From Bacillota bacterium (lineage in GTDB: Bacteria; Bacillota_E; Sulfobacillia; Sulfobacillales; Sulfobacillaceae): a DNA stretch of 6,540 bases. The notes under the pieces were generated by a model. The model was not told the DNA's origin, ran no database searches, and saw nothing but the letters and a program-made list of their open reading frames with translations. Of this stretch, positions 1 to 6,373 are shown piece by piece; the first letter of the stretch is position 1; each line of letters begins with the position of its first letter. The translations under genes and the position numbers were made by a program. The stretch covers positions 1 through 6,540 of the forward strand of contig JAKAAS010000104.1 of the NCBI GenBank assembly GCA_021802225.1, given 5' to 3'.

Positions 1-648
1 TGGCGTGTGGGGGGGATTGTGGCCGGATCGGGTCAGGAAAAGTGGTACACACCTAAAATGTCCGTGTCGGGAAAGACTGTGACGCTGTCCTTGCCGCCGG
101 TTCCTTTGGCGGGAATCGCTGTGCAGGAGACCAGGAGAACGCCGGGGCTGATTGGGGCGGCCGTGATTGTGGCCGGAAGTGGAAAGGTCTACCAGCTTCA
201 GGGTGCGCTCCAGCAGCAAATGGCATTTCCGCAGTGGAAGTTTTCGGGAACCGTAGGGGAATTCGGGATCTTTCACAATAGTGCCCGGCTGGGCCGGGTC
301 TGGCTGGCCCAAGGAAAATCTGCCGGGACCGCAACCGTGACCCGGACGACTCTGCAAGGGCAGGACACGGTCCTCGTGGACGCGTCGCGCCCTACCCATC
401 TCATGCGGAGTGAAGCCTACCAGCCAGGTTGGACCGCCACTGTGTCGGGGCCAAGAAAGTCTTGGACAGTGCCGGTTTCAGCGGCAGGCCTGATTCAGGA
501 AATTGCAGTGCCCCGGGGCCGGTACCAAGTCGTATTCCGGTACCGACCGGGCAGTGTGATGGTCGGGCTGGAGGGCTCCGCCGTGGGTGTGGCGGCAGTG
601 CTGGCGGCTTTTGCGGGGCTGTGGGCATGGAAGCGGAGGCAGGCCTAA
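1..648 (+). CDS. C-terminal part of a YfhO-like / GT-C-type membrane protein (5' truncated)
   Basis: The reading frame is open from base 1 to the TAA at 646-648, giving 215 visible codons. The gene starts outside the window, so the GTG at 7 is not taken as a start. The visible part is mostly beta-rich and soluble. Near visible residues 134-185 it carries a SEAYQPGWTA stretch, then a VPVSAAGLIQEIAVP segment and an RYQVVFRYRPG ending. This order (ypGW, then apparent Gly/Val-rich strands, then FrYrP) is typical of the C-terminal extracytoplasmic domain of YfhO-family and similar polytopic glycosyltransferase-like proteins. One hydrophobic helix follows at about residues 187-210, ending in a basic KRR tail, as expected for a last membrane span with a cytoplasmic end. 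In this family such proteins act in cell-envelope glycan modification; that role is inferred here. A 13-base repeat (15-27 and 165-177) encodes IVAG twice. Confidence is good that it is a real gene and moderate for the family. Confidence 0.6.
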   Translation, partial: WRVGGIVAGSGQEKWYTPKMSVSGKTVTLSLPPVPLAGIAVQETRRTPGLIGAAVIVAGSGKVYQLQGALQQQMAFPQWKFSGTVGEFGIFHNSARLGRVWLAQGKSAGTATVTRTTLQGQDTVLVDASRPTHLMRSEAYQPGWTATVSGPRKSWTVPVSAAGLIQEIAVPRGRYQVVFRYRPGSVMVGLEGSAVGVAAVLAAFAGLWAWKRRQA

Positions 649-740
649 AGCAGTCCCGCCACGGCGGGAATGGGGATTGAGCCAAAAATACCCTTCAACG
701 CAGCGGTTGCGGGTGTTGTCACACGCGCCGCAAAGGAGAG
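649..740 (+). other. Structured 3' region between stop codon and terminator
   Basis: The transcript of the upstream gene can form two hairpins here. The first is a perfect 7-bp GC-rich stem at 654-669 (TCCCGCC / GGCGGGA, two-base loop by strict pairing). It starts five bases after the stop codon and has no U tract. The second, at about 704-733, pairs GTGT with ACAC around TGTC, with a partly paired GC-rich extension below. No convincing ORF or promoter lies in this stretch. It may only protect the mRNA 3' end; a small RNA made from it is possible but not shown. Confidence 0.35.
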
Positions 741-779
741 AACCGCCCGTCCCTGACGGCCAGGGCAGGCGGTTTTTTT
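741..779 (+). terminator. Intrinsic terminator of the 5' membrane protein gene
   Basis: A 7-bp outer stem AACCGCC (741-747) / GGCGGTT (768-774) encloses an inner CCCTG / CAGGG stem (751-755, 761-765) with a five-base loop. A run of seven T follows at 773-779. It reads in the plus direction and lies 93 bases after the stop codon. On the minus strand it ends in an A-poor, purine-mixed sequence, so it is a weak candidate for terminating the convergent epimerase gene, whose stop codon is 14 bases away. Confidence 0.85.
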
Positions 780-792
780 GCCAAGCTAGGTT

Positions 793-1686
793 TCACTGGA
801 AAGTCTGAAAGTCTTCCCATACGGCTTTGAGACCTTCAGGCAAGTCGACTTTAGGCTGGAGGCCGAAGCTCCGGAGTTTGGCGATGTCGACAATTACGGC
901 GGGCATCTCTCCGGGAACAGCGGGGACGTGATCCAGGGGAATCGGGCGGCCCACGGCTTGGGACGCCAGGTCACACAGGGTGTTCACGCTGACCGACCGG
1001 CCAAACCCTGTGGTTAGAGGCCCGGTGATGCCGTCTGTGAGGGCGGTGACAAACGCTTCGACCACGTCACCGAGATAAATGTAGTCGCGCACCTGTTCGC
1101 CGTCCCCGTAAATGTGTACGGGAGCCTGTCCCAATGCCGCGCGCATCAGACGCGGGATCATGCTGTCCTTGTGGTTCATGCCCGTTCCGTAGACATTGGT
1201 CAGGCGCACAGCACAGCCTTGAATGCCATAAGCCGCGGTGTAGGCGGATATGAGCATTTCGGCCGCCGCCTTGGTCGCCCCATAGGGGGTGAGGGGGTGG
1301 AGTACCATGTCTTCATTAATGAACTGCGAACCGACATTGCCGACGACGGCATTGGATGAGGCAAACACGAAATGCTTGACTCCAATCTGCCGGGAGCGTT
1401 CCAAGAGGTCGGCTGTCATTTTCAAATTGGTTTCATAGACTTGATAGGGGATTGGGATAGATTTGAGCACCGACGTGAATCCCGCCAGATGAATTACGGC
1501 GTCAGTTCCTGGCGTCAGACTGTTTTCCACTGTTGTGCGGTCAAGCAGATCACCCACCACCTGATTGACATGGGCATGCCGGGACGGCACGAGATCGGCG
1601 ACCACGACGTCCATTCCCATATCCATTAGCCGGGCCACGATGGCGTGCCCGATAAACCCTGAACCCCCGCTAACCACAATGCGCAA
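793..1686 (-). CDS. NAD-dependent epimerase/dehydratase (extended SDR, UDP-glucose 4-epimerase-like)
   Basis: This is a 297-residue protein of the extended short-chain dehydrogenase family, which converts nucleotide sugars for envelope polysaccharide synthesis. The Rossmann motif GGSGFIG is at residues 7-13, and an acidic Asp31 at the end of the second strand favours NAD over NADP. An HLAG motif starts at His67 and FASSNAVVG at 108-116 holds the catalytic-loop serines. The active-site YxxxK is Tyr135 / Lys139 (PYGATKAAAE). The substrate-side motifs RLTNVYG (161-167) and RDYIYLGDVV (200-209) fit GalE-like enzymes. The length is normal or slightly short for the group. The start is the TTG at 1684-1686: AAAGGAGA lies seven bases upstream and the Rossmann fold begins right after it. 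A longer frame up to 1776 exists but adds 30 residues with no family counterpart. The exact sugar substrate cannot be read from sequence. The facing YfhO-like gene suggests a surface-glycan setting, which is inference. Confidence 0.88.
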   Translation of the reverse strand: MRIVVSGGSGFIGHAIVARLMDMGMDVVVADLVPSRHAHVNQVVGDLLDRTTVENSLTPGTDAVIHLAGFTSVLKSIPIPYQVYETNLKMTADLLERSRQIGVKHFVFASSNAVVGNVGSQFINEDMVLHPLTPYGATKAAAEMLISAYTAAYGIQGCAVRLTNVYGTGMNHKDSMIPRLMRAALGQAPVHIYGDGEQVRDYIYLGDVVEAFVTALTDGITGPLTTGFGRSVSVNTLCDLASQAVGRPIPLDHVPAVPGEMPAVIVDIAKLRSFGLQPKVDLPEGLKAVWEDFQTFQ

Positions 1687-1764
1687 GCTGATCTCTCCTT
1701 TGACATTCCGGTCGGCCAGCGCACGCGCGCACGCGGGCAGGCGATAACCGTCGATATAGGGCGA

Positions 1765-1773
1765 ATCATAGCA
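1765..1773 (-). promoter_or_regulatory. Possible extended -10 promoter for the epimerase gene
   Basis: On the minus strand TATGAT (1770 down to 1765) is directly preceded by TGC (1773-1771), giving the TGnTATnAT form of an extended -10 box. The hexamer 17 bases further upstream matches the -35 consensus poorly (about 3 of 6). The site lies in the 114-base gap between the DUF763 stop and the epimerase start and would leave a leader of about 70 bases. It is a candidate from sequence only. Confidence 0.35.
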
Positions 1774-1800
1774 CAAGACGGGATTTTTTACGATCGCCGG

Positions 1801-2883
1801 TTAGGGGGTGATCTGTGCCAGCCGGCGCAGACTGTCCATTTTGGTGCGGTCATCGACTTTGGCTCGGCCGAGAGCGTCTTCGAGAACACGAAGAGACGTG
1901 GTGTAATCATCGCGGTTGACAGGGAAGGGGATGGAATCTTTGCCCCCGTGAGCAAAGCTGTAGCGCACAGGGTCGTGATAGGTCAGCGGCGATCCGAATA
2001 TAATTTCCGACACCATGGCCAGGGCCCGCATGGTGCTGGCGCCCACGCCGGGTGTGCTGACGAGGTCCTGGTAGCTCTCCGGGGACCGGTCGTAGACCTG
2101 GTACAAGATTTTATTGAGGTGCGGCGCAGACGGAATGTCATGGTGCCGGGGCATGACCAGTTCGGTCTGGCCTTCTTGGGCACGCAGGCTGCGCAGGGCG
2201 AGGAGGACGTCTTCAGGATGCCGGGCCAGTTCCACAGAGCGTTTCTGAATGTCTTGGTTGTGGCGGTCTGTCAGGTCGAGAACATGGGGCATAGTGCGTC
2301 CTGCGATTCCCTGGTGGGGCTCGCAGATATAGCTGGTGACGGTTTCACTCAGCCAGTGGTAGCGCCGGGCTGTCTGGCTTTGGTCATTCATACCCTGCTG
2401 AATGACGGCCCACTGTCCCTCCCGGTTAAAGAGCATGACGTGATGATACAGCTGGTAGCCATCTTGAACCAGAGCGCTGTCAACCTTGGCGACCATGCGG
2501 CTCACGTCTTTTAAGGGGATGATGGTATTAGCTAGACCCAGTTCGCCGCCAATCTGGTCGATTTCATCCGGGGTTTTGCGCGACGCTTTCCCCTTGCCGC
2601 CCACCACAAACAATCCCAGCTCTCTCTGTTTCAGAGCCAGACCTTCCTTAAGCGCGCCCAAACCGACGGTGGTCAGTCCGGATGAATGCCAGTCAAACCC
2701 AATGACGCTGCCGAAAGCCTGAAACCACACGGGGTCCGCCATCCGGCGCAGGGCTTCAGCGGTGCCGAACTCCTGTGCCACGGCTTCGATGATAGCCGCG
2801 CTGAGATCAGTCATTTTTTTAAACAGCCAAGGCGGGCAGTGCCCGCCGTGCAAAGGAGATACGGCGCTTCCCATTTTCGGCAT
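1801..2883 (-). CDS. DUF763 family protein of unknown function
   Basis: This 360-residue protein is recognised as DUF763 (COG1415 type), a family known from archaea and many thermophilic bacteria without an established function. The family motifs appear in order: PLHGGHCPPWLF (10-21), DPVWFQAFG (50-58), GFDWHSSGLTT (62-72), GGKGKASRKTP (95-105), AKVDSALVQDGYQLYHH (132-148), WAVIQQGMN (158-166) and ARRYHWLS (172-179). Near the C-terminus STPGVGASTMRALAM (276-290) looks like a helix-hairpin-helix DNA-binding motif, followed by YSFAHGGKDSIPFPV (308-322). The many invariant His, Asp, Lys and Gln residues suggest an enzyme, possibly acting on nucleic acid; that is inference. The ATG at 2881-2883 is chosen because GGTGAT, complementary to the 16S tail, lies five bases upstream and PLHGG needs this start. 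A second ATG three codons later is less well spaced. The gene is divergent from a DNA glycosylase gene. No terminator was found after its TAA. Confidence 0.9.
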   Translation of the reverse strand: MPKMGSAVSPLHGGHCPPWLFKKMTDLSAAIIEAVAQEFGTAEALRRMADPVWFQAFGSVIGFDWHSSGLTTVGLGALKEGLALKQRELGLFVVGGKGKASRKTPDEIDQIGGELGLANTIIPLKDVSRMVAKVDSALVQDGYQLYHHVMLFNREGQWAVIQQGMNDQSQTARRYHWLSETVTSYICEPHQGIAGRTMPHVLDLTDRHNQDIQKRSVELARHPEDVLLALRSLRAQEGQTELVMPRHHDIPSAPHLNKILYQVYDRSPESYQDLVSTPGVGASTMRALAMVSEIIFGSPLTYHDPVRYSFAHGGKDSIPFPVNRDDYTTSLRVLEDALGRAKVDDRTKMDSLRRLAQITP

Positions 2884-2901
2884 ATAATATCACCCGTTCC
2901 T

Positions 2902-2910
2902 ATTGTACCA
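2902..2910 (-). promoter_or_regulatory. Possible extended -10 promoter for the DUF763 gene
   Basis: On the minus strand TGGTACAAT (2910 down to 2902) fits an extended -10 box (TG-n-TACAAT). It lies 18 bases before the DUF763 ATG, just upstream of the GGTGAT ribosome binding site, so the leader would be only about 10-15 bases. No -35 hexamer is evident at 17 bases. The site sits in the 72-base gap between the divergent DUF763 and glycosylase genes. Confidence 0.35.
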
Positions 2911-2955
2911 GCTATCCCGGCAAGACGCGCATGCTAGGCAGGAAGGAGGCACGAG

Positions 2956-3591
2956 ATGCCATACCCGTGGAATGGTCCCGTCGGCAGCGCATTTTTTCTG
3001 CAGCCTACGGAATACTTGGCTAAATCTCTTTTAGGGACGGTGCTGGTGCACGACACCGCCGAAGGGAGAACGGCGGGACGCATTGTGGAGGTGGAAATGT
3101 ACCAGGGCCCCAAAGACCGCGCTGCCCATAGTTTTGGCGGGCGCATCACGGACAGGACCCGGGTGATGTATGAAGAGGCGGGGAGGGCCTATGTGTATTT
3201 CATCTACGGAATGCATCACTGCCTAAATGTTGTGTCAGGCTCTCGCGGATGTCCGGAAGCTATTCTCATCAGGGCTCTGGAGCCCCTCGACGGGCTGGAG
3301 CTGATGGCGCGGCGCAGGGGGCTGGCTGGCCTGCGAACCCCTCGCCAAGTCTGCCATTTAACGAATGGTCCCGGCAAGCTGGCTCAGGCGATGGCGATTA
3401 CCAAAGCCCAATACGGGCTGCGGCTGGACGTGCCGCCTCTGCGCCTCTATCATGATCTGGACCCGCTGCCTGCAGAAAAACTGGCAGCGGGTCCACGGAT
3501 CAATGTGGGATACGCCCAAGAGGCAGCGCACTATCCTTGGCGTTTTTGGATTGCAGACCATCCCTGTGTGTCAGTGCGCGCCCCTCTCTAA
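2956..3591 (+). CDS. DNA-3-methyladenine glycosylase, AAG/MPG family
   Basis: This enzyme cuts alkylated and deaminated purines (3-methyladenine, hypoxanthine) from DNA as the first step of base excision repair in the cytoplasm. The 211-residue protein matches the AAG/MPG family along its length. The catalytic segment EVEMYQGPKDRAAHSFGGR (45-63) carries the general-base Glu47, Tyr49 and His58, equivalent to human E125, Y127 and H136. AYVYFIYGMHHCLNVVS (78-94) gives the base-flipping aromatic cluster with Tyr79, Tyr81, Tyr84 and Asn91. LIRALEPL (104-111) holds Arg106, equivalent to human R182. GPRINVGYA (179-187) and YPWRFWI (193-199) are the usual C-terminal signatures. No key residue is missing and the length is typical of bacterial members. 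The ATG at 2956 has a strong GGAAGGAGG six bases upstream. The stop overlaps that of serA by four bases on the opposite strand. The gene stands alone on its strand, divergent from DUF763. Confidence 0.95.
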   Translation: MPYPWNGPVGSAFFLQPTEYLAKSLLGTVLVHDTAEGRTAGRIVEVEMYQGPKDRAAHSFGGRITDRTRVMYEEAGRAYVYFIYGMHHCLNVVSGSRGCPEAILIRALEPLDGLELMARRRGLAGLRTPRQVCHLTNGPGKLAQAMAITKAQYGLRLDVPPLRLYHDLDPLPAEKLAAGPRINVGYAQEAAHYPWRFWIADHPCVSVRAPL

Positions 3592-5147
3592 AAGACGTAG
3601 ACCCGGCGGATGTCGGTGATTTGGTTCAAAGCGGCCATCAGTTCATCCGGGGCCATCTGGTCCAGGGAGAGAATCATCAGGGCCTCATGACTCTCGCCTT
3701 GGCGGCCGAGATGCAGGTTGCCGATGTTGATGCCGTATTGTCCGACCAGGGTGCCCACTTTGCCCACGACGCCGGGGGCGTCGTCGTGCACTGTCATCAG
3801 CGCAATCTCAGGCCACGGCAGGTCTACGGCGACGCCATTGATGCGCCGGAGGCGGGGGACATGGTTTTCCAAAGAGACTTCGGTGGTCGTTTCCGGGTGT
3901 CCTTCCAGACGCAGACTCAAGGCCGGAAGGCCGTGGGGATCCCGTTCTTCGACCAGCAGCTTGAGCCCTTGCTCCTCCGCTTTGATGAGGGCATTGACGG
4001 CATTGACCCGGTCATCCAGCTGCTCATTCAAGATGGCCGCCAGGACGCTTTGCTTGAGCCAGGGCAGTGCATTTTTGGCAATCGGTCCTTTGAGTGTGAG
4101 CACGACCGGAGCTGCCTGGGTTCGGTTCATTTGAGCAAAGATGCGGCCCACAATCCGCGCACCATCGTCCAGCATCCCGAACTCGTCGGGAGTCAAGGGA
4201 GGCACGGGCACGTTGACAATATTTGGCGGGGTCTGGCCCTCGAGAGCGGCGATGACTCCTTGGGCGGTCATCACGGCCACCCCTGTCATGGCTTCCTGGG
4301 TGCTCCCGCCAAGATGCGGGGTAAGCACAGCGCGGGGATGGCGGAAGAGCGGGAAATCTGGAGGCGGCGGTTCCTGGCTGTAAACATCGAGTCCTACCCC
4401 CAGTAAATGGCCGGTGTCCATCAGCGTCGCCAAGGCCTCCTCATCAATCATGCCGCCGCGGGCGACATTGATGACAATGGCGCCGACAGGCAGGGTGGAC
4501 AGGAGGTCGATGCCGATCCGGGGACCAGACTTCGGCGTGTGCAGAGTCAAAATATCCGAGACGGCGAGGAGTTCTTCCAGCGTCTCCATCCGAATGACAT
4601 TGTGAGCTTGGAAGATTTCTTCCGCCACAAAGGGGTCATAGGCATAGACGGGCATCCTGAATCCGTGACCCATGCGGGCGGCTTCGCGGCCGACCTTGCC
4701 AAAGCCGATAATTCCCAGCCTCCGGTCATGCAGTTCGCCACCCAGGTATTTCTTGCGGCTCCACTCCCCCCGGCGGACATGCGCATCTCCCAAGTGGATA
4801 TTGCGCAAGATGGCCAGCATGTGGCCAAAGGCCTGCTCAGCAGCAGCCACCGCGTTGGCTCCCGGCGCATTAATGACGGCAATGCCCAGTTCCGTGCAGG
4901 TTTTGATGTCGACATTGTCCACGCCCGAGCCAGCCCGGGCCACTACTTTGAGACGGGGGTGGCCGACGAGCGTTTCGCGCGGCAGACGGTGGGCGCTGCG
5001 GATAATGACTGCATCGTAATTGCCGATAATTTCGGGAAGCTGTTCTTTGGGCAGCAAGTCAAATGCGTCGACGTCAGCTACTTCCCGCAGCAAGTCAATG
5101 CCTTCTTGGCCCAGTGTTTCCGTAATGAGGATCCGGGGACGGGTCAT
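3588..5147 (-). CDS. serA: D-3-phosphoglycerate dehydrogenase (long, ACT-domain type)
   Basis: SerA oxidises 3-phosphoglycerate to 3-phosphohydroxypyruvate with NAD, the committed step of serine synthesis. The 519 residues match the long type found in Bacillus and Mycobacterium. The substrate-binding part covers about 1-95 and 285-315, with RAGSGVDNVD at 71-80. The NAD domain is about 96-285, with GFGKVG at 148-153 and Asp171 for the ribose hydroxyls. The catalytic residues Arg230 (NVARGGMIDEEAL), Glu259 (LDVYSQEP) and His278 (TPHLGGST) are all present. An intervening ASB-type domain (about 320-445) precedes a C-terminal ACT domain (about 447-519, HDDAPGVVGKVGTLV then YGINIGNLHLG), the usual site of serine feedback. 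The ATG at 5145-5147 is used because AAGGAGG lies ten bases upstream and the family N-terminus starts there. It overlaps the aminotransferase stop as ATGA, so translation is probably coupled. Its own stop overlaps that of the glycosylase gene. Confidence 0.97.
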   Translation of the reverse strand: MTRPRILITETLGQEGIDLLREVADVDAFDLLPKEQLPEIIGNYDAVIIRSAHRLPRETLVGHPRLKVVARAGSGVDNVDIKTCTELGIAVINAPGANAVAAAEQAFGHMLAILRNIHLGDAHVRRGEWSRKKYLGGELHDRRLGIIGFGKVGREAARMGHGFRMPVYAYDPFVAEEIFQAHNVIRMETLEELLAVSDILTLHTPKSGPRIGIDLLSTLPVGAIVINVARGGMIDEEALATLMDTGHLLGVGLDVYSQEPPPPDFPLFRHPRAVLTPHLGGSTQEAMTGVAVMTAQGVIAALEGQTPPNIVNVPVPPLTPDEFGMLDDGARIVGRIFAQMNRTQAAPVVLTLKGPIAKNALPWLKQSVLAAILNEQLDDRVNAVNALIKAEEQGLKLLVEERDPHGLPALSLRLEGHPETTTEVSLENHVPRLRRINGVAVDLPWPEIALMTVHDDAPGVVGKVGTLVGQYGINIGNLHLGRQGESHEALMILSLDQMAPDELMAALNQITDIRRVYVF

Positions 5148-6298
5148 GCGCGGTACGCCTCCTTTTGAACAGCGATGTCTTCGTGCCAGACGTTCCACGA
5201 GGCCTGCACCCCGTCGAGGCCTTGGGGCAGCAAGTGAGCCAGGGTGGCCAGACCTTCAAGCAATTGGTTGGGCATGACAGCGCCCACGTGGCCGATGCGC
5301 ACCATTTCGTGATGCCACGGGCCCATGCCGCCCGCGATCTGCAACCCCAACTGGGCAGCCTGATTCTTGAAATCCAGGGGCGTGAATCCCTCGGCGACGT
5401 GCAGGGCGGTCACGGTGGGGGAGGCGATAGCCGGCTCGACGGCTGGCTCCATTCCGGCCGCGGCGCCGAAGGCCCGTGTCATGCGGGATAGCAGGCGGTG
5501 CCGCGCCAGGCGCGGTTCCACGCCTTCCGCCTCCAACAAATTCAAAGCTTCTTCCAGACCGTTCCACAACGATACCGCCGGGGTGTAAGGAAACTGGCCC
5601 GCGAGGTAGGGCTGCAGATCGAAGAACAGGCGGCCCGGCCGTTCTTTGAGAATGAGTTCGCGGGCGTGGGCGGACACCGCCAAGATGCCCAATCCGGGAG
5701 GGCACATGAAGCCCTTTTGGGAAGCGGCGATAATGACATCGACACCGTCTTTTTCAATCGTGAGAGGAACCGAAGGCACCCCGCTGATGCTGTCCACGAT
5801 CAGCACCGGATGCGCAGGCATGGTCTTAAGCAGGCGGGCCAGCTCTGCGACAGGATTTAGAACACCCGTCGAGGTTTCGTTGTGGGTCACCAGGATCCCT
5901 TTGATATCTGTTTCTTCTTCCAGAGTTTCCACAATGTGGCGCGGGTCGAAAGACTGTCCGTACGGCACCCGGATATGGCGCACTGCGACGCCCATTTTCT
6001 CGGCTACCGCCACAAAGCGTTCTCCGAACGCTCCGGTGCTGACGCCAATGATGTGGTCCCCGGGATTGAAGAAGTTCTGAATGGCGGCCTCCAAGGCTCC
6101 AGTGCCGGTGGTGGGAATGACGGCGACCCCGCCTTGGGCCCCAACCTCGAAGAGGGCTTCCAGCTGGTTGGTGACATGGTCCTTAACCTGGGTGAAAACG
6201 GCTCCCCGGTGGTCTGACATGGCGCGCTGCATGGCCAGATCCACGCTGGGCGGGACTGGGGTAGGGCCTGGCAACAGGATTTGTGGGGGGTATATCAT
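5144..6298 (-). CDS. Class V aminotransferase, serine-pyruvate/alanine-glyoxylate type, likely in serine biosynthesis
   Basis: This is a 384-residue PLP-dependent fold-type I class V aminotransferase of the serine-pyruvate / alanine-glyoxylate / PucG branch, not the usual SerC branch. LLPGPTPVP (8-16) is the family's N-terminal signature. TTGTGALEAA (63-72) is the phosphate-binding region and THNETSTGVLNP (138-149) contacts PLP. VDSISG (168-173) supplies Asp169 for the pyridine nitrogen, and ASQKGFMCPPG (192-202) holds the Schiff-base Lys195. MVRIGHVG (332-339) supplies the carboxylate-binding Arg334. It is the first gene of a two-gene operon with serA under a T-box, so phosphohydroxypyruvate, hydroxypyruvate or glyoxylate/serine transamination is the likely job. 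Which one cannot be read from sequence. The ATG at 6296-6298 is chosen because AGGAGG lies nine bases upstream. A TTG two codons earlier is only three bases from that site. Confidence 0.92.
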   Translation of the reverse strand: MIYPPQILLPGPTPVPPSVDLAMQRAMSDHRGAVFTQVKDHVTNQLEALFEVGAQGGVAVIPTTGTGALEAAIQNFFNPGDHIIGVSTGAFGERFVAVAEKMGVAVRHIRVPYGQSFDPRHIVETLEEETDIKGILVTHNETSTGVLNPVAELARLLKTMPAHPVLIVDSISGVPSVPLTIEKDGVDVIIAASQKGFMCPPGLGILAVSAHARELILKERPGRLFFDLQPYLAGQFPYTPAVSLWNGLEEALNLLEAEGVEPRLARHRLLSRMTRAFGAAAGMEPAVEPAIASPTVTALHVAEGFTPLDFKNQAAQLGLQIAGGMGPWHHEMVRIGHVGAVMPNQLLEGLATLAHLLPQGLDGVQASWNVWHEDIAVQKEAYRA

Positions 6299-6309
6299 GG
6301 ACAAATTCC

Positions 6310-6315
6310 TCCTTG
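6310..6315 (-). promoter_or_regulatory. Ribosome binding site deciding the aminotransferase start
   Basis: AAGGAGG on the minus strand ends close to 6308-6315, nine bases before ATG 6298 and only three before TTG 6304. Normal spacing therefore selects the ATG. It lies downstream of the T-box terminator, so the ribosome binding site is transcribed only when the leader reads through. Confidence 0.7.
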
Positions 6316-6340
6316 AAGTGTCAAATGGATTGAATAGCGC

Positions 6341-6373
6341 AAAACAAAAAACGCCCCTAGATTATTAGGGACG
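6341..6373 (-). terminator. T-box-controlled intrinsic terminator
   Basis: On the minus strand CGTCCCTA (6373-6366) pairs with TAGGGGCG (6359-6352) around a six-base loop, with one G-U pair. TTTTTTG and four more T follow, down to 6341. The CGTCCCTA arm is also the 3' side of the antiterminator that pairs with AGGG of the T-box, so the two structures are mutually exclusive. It stops transcription ahead of the aminotransferase-serA operon when tRNA is charged. Confidence 0.9.

Noticed and set aside
1687..1776. N-terminal extension of the epimerase to an ATG at 1776
   Set aside because: The added 30 residues precede the Rossmann fold, have no family counterpart, and contain the promoter-like site and the ribosome binding site of the TTG start.
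1948..2514. 188-codon plus-strand frame opposite DUF763
   Set aside because: It is fully antisense to a conserved coding region, with no family resemblance in its product.
2883..2888. Perfect TATAAT on the plus strand as -10 of the glycosylase gene
   Set aside because: No -35-like hexamer is found at 16-18 bases and there is no TGn extension; it also overlaps the DUF763 start. It remains possible but is not supported enough to list.
3537..5168. Long plus-strand open frames (3537-4406 and 4407-5168) opposite serA
   Set aside because: They lie exactly antisense to a well-conserved serA, lack recognisable motifs and a good ribosome binding site, and follow from codon bias in a GC-rich gene.
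5148..5198. 17-residue extension of SerA to an upstream ATG
   Set aside because: It lies inside the aminotransferase gene, and the AAGGAGG falls within it, correctly spaced for the ATG at 5147.
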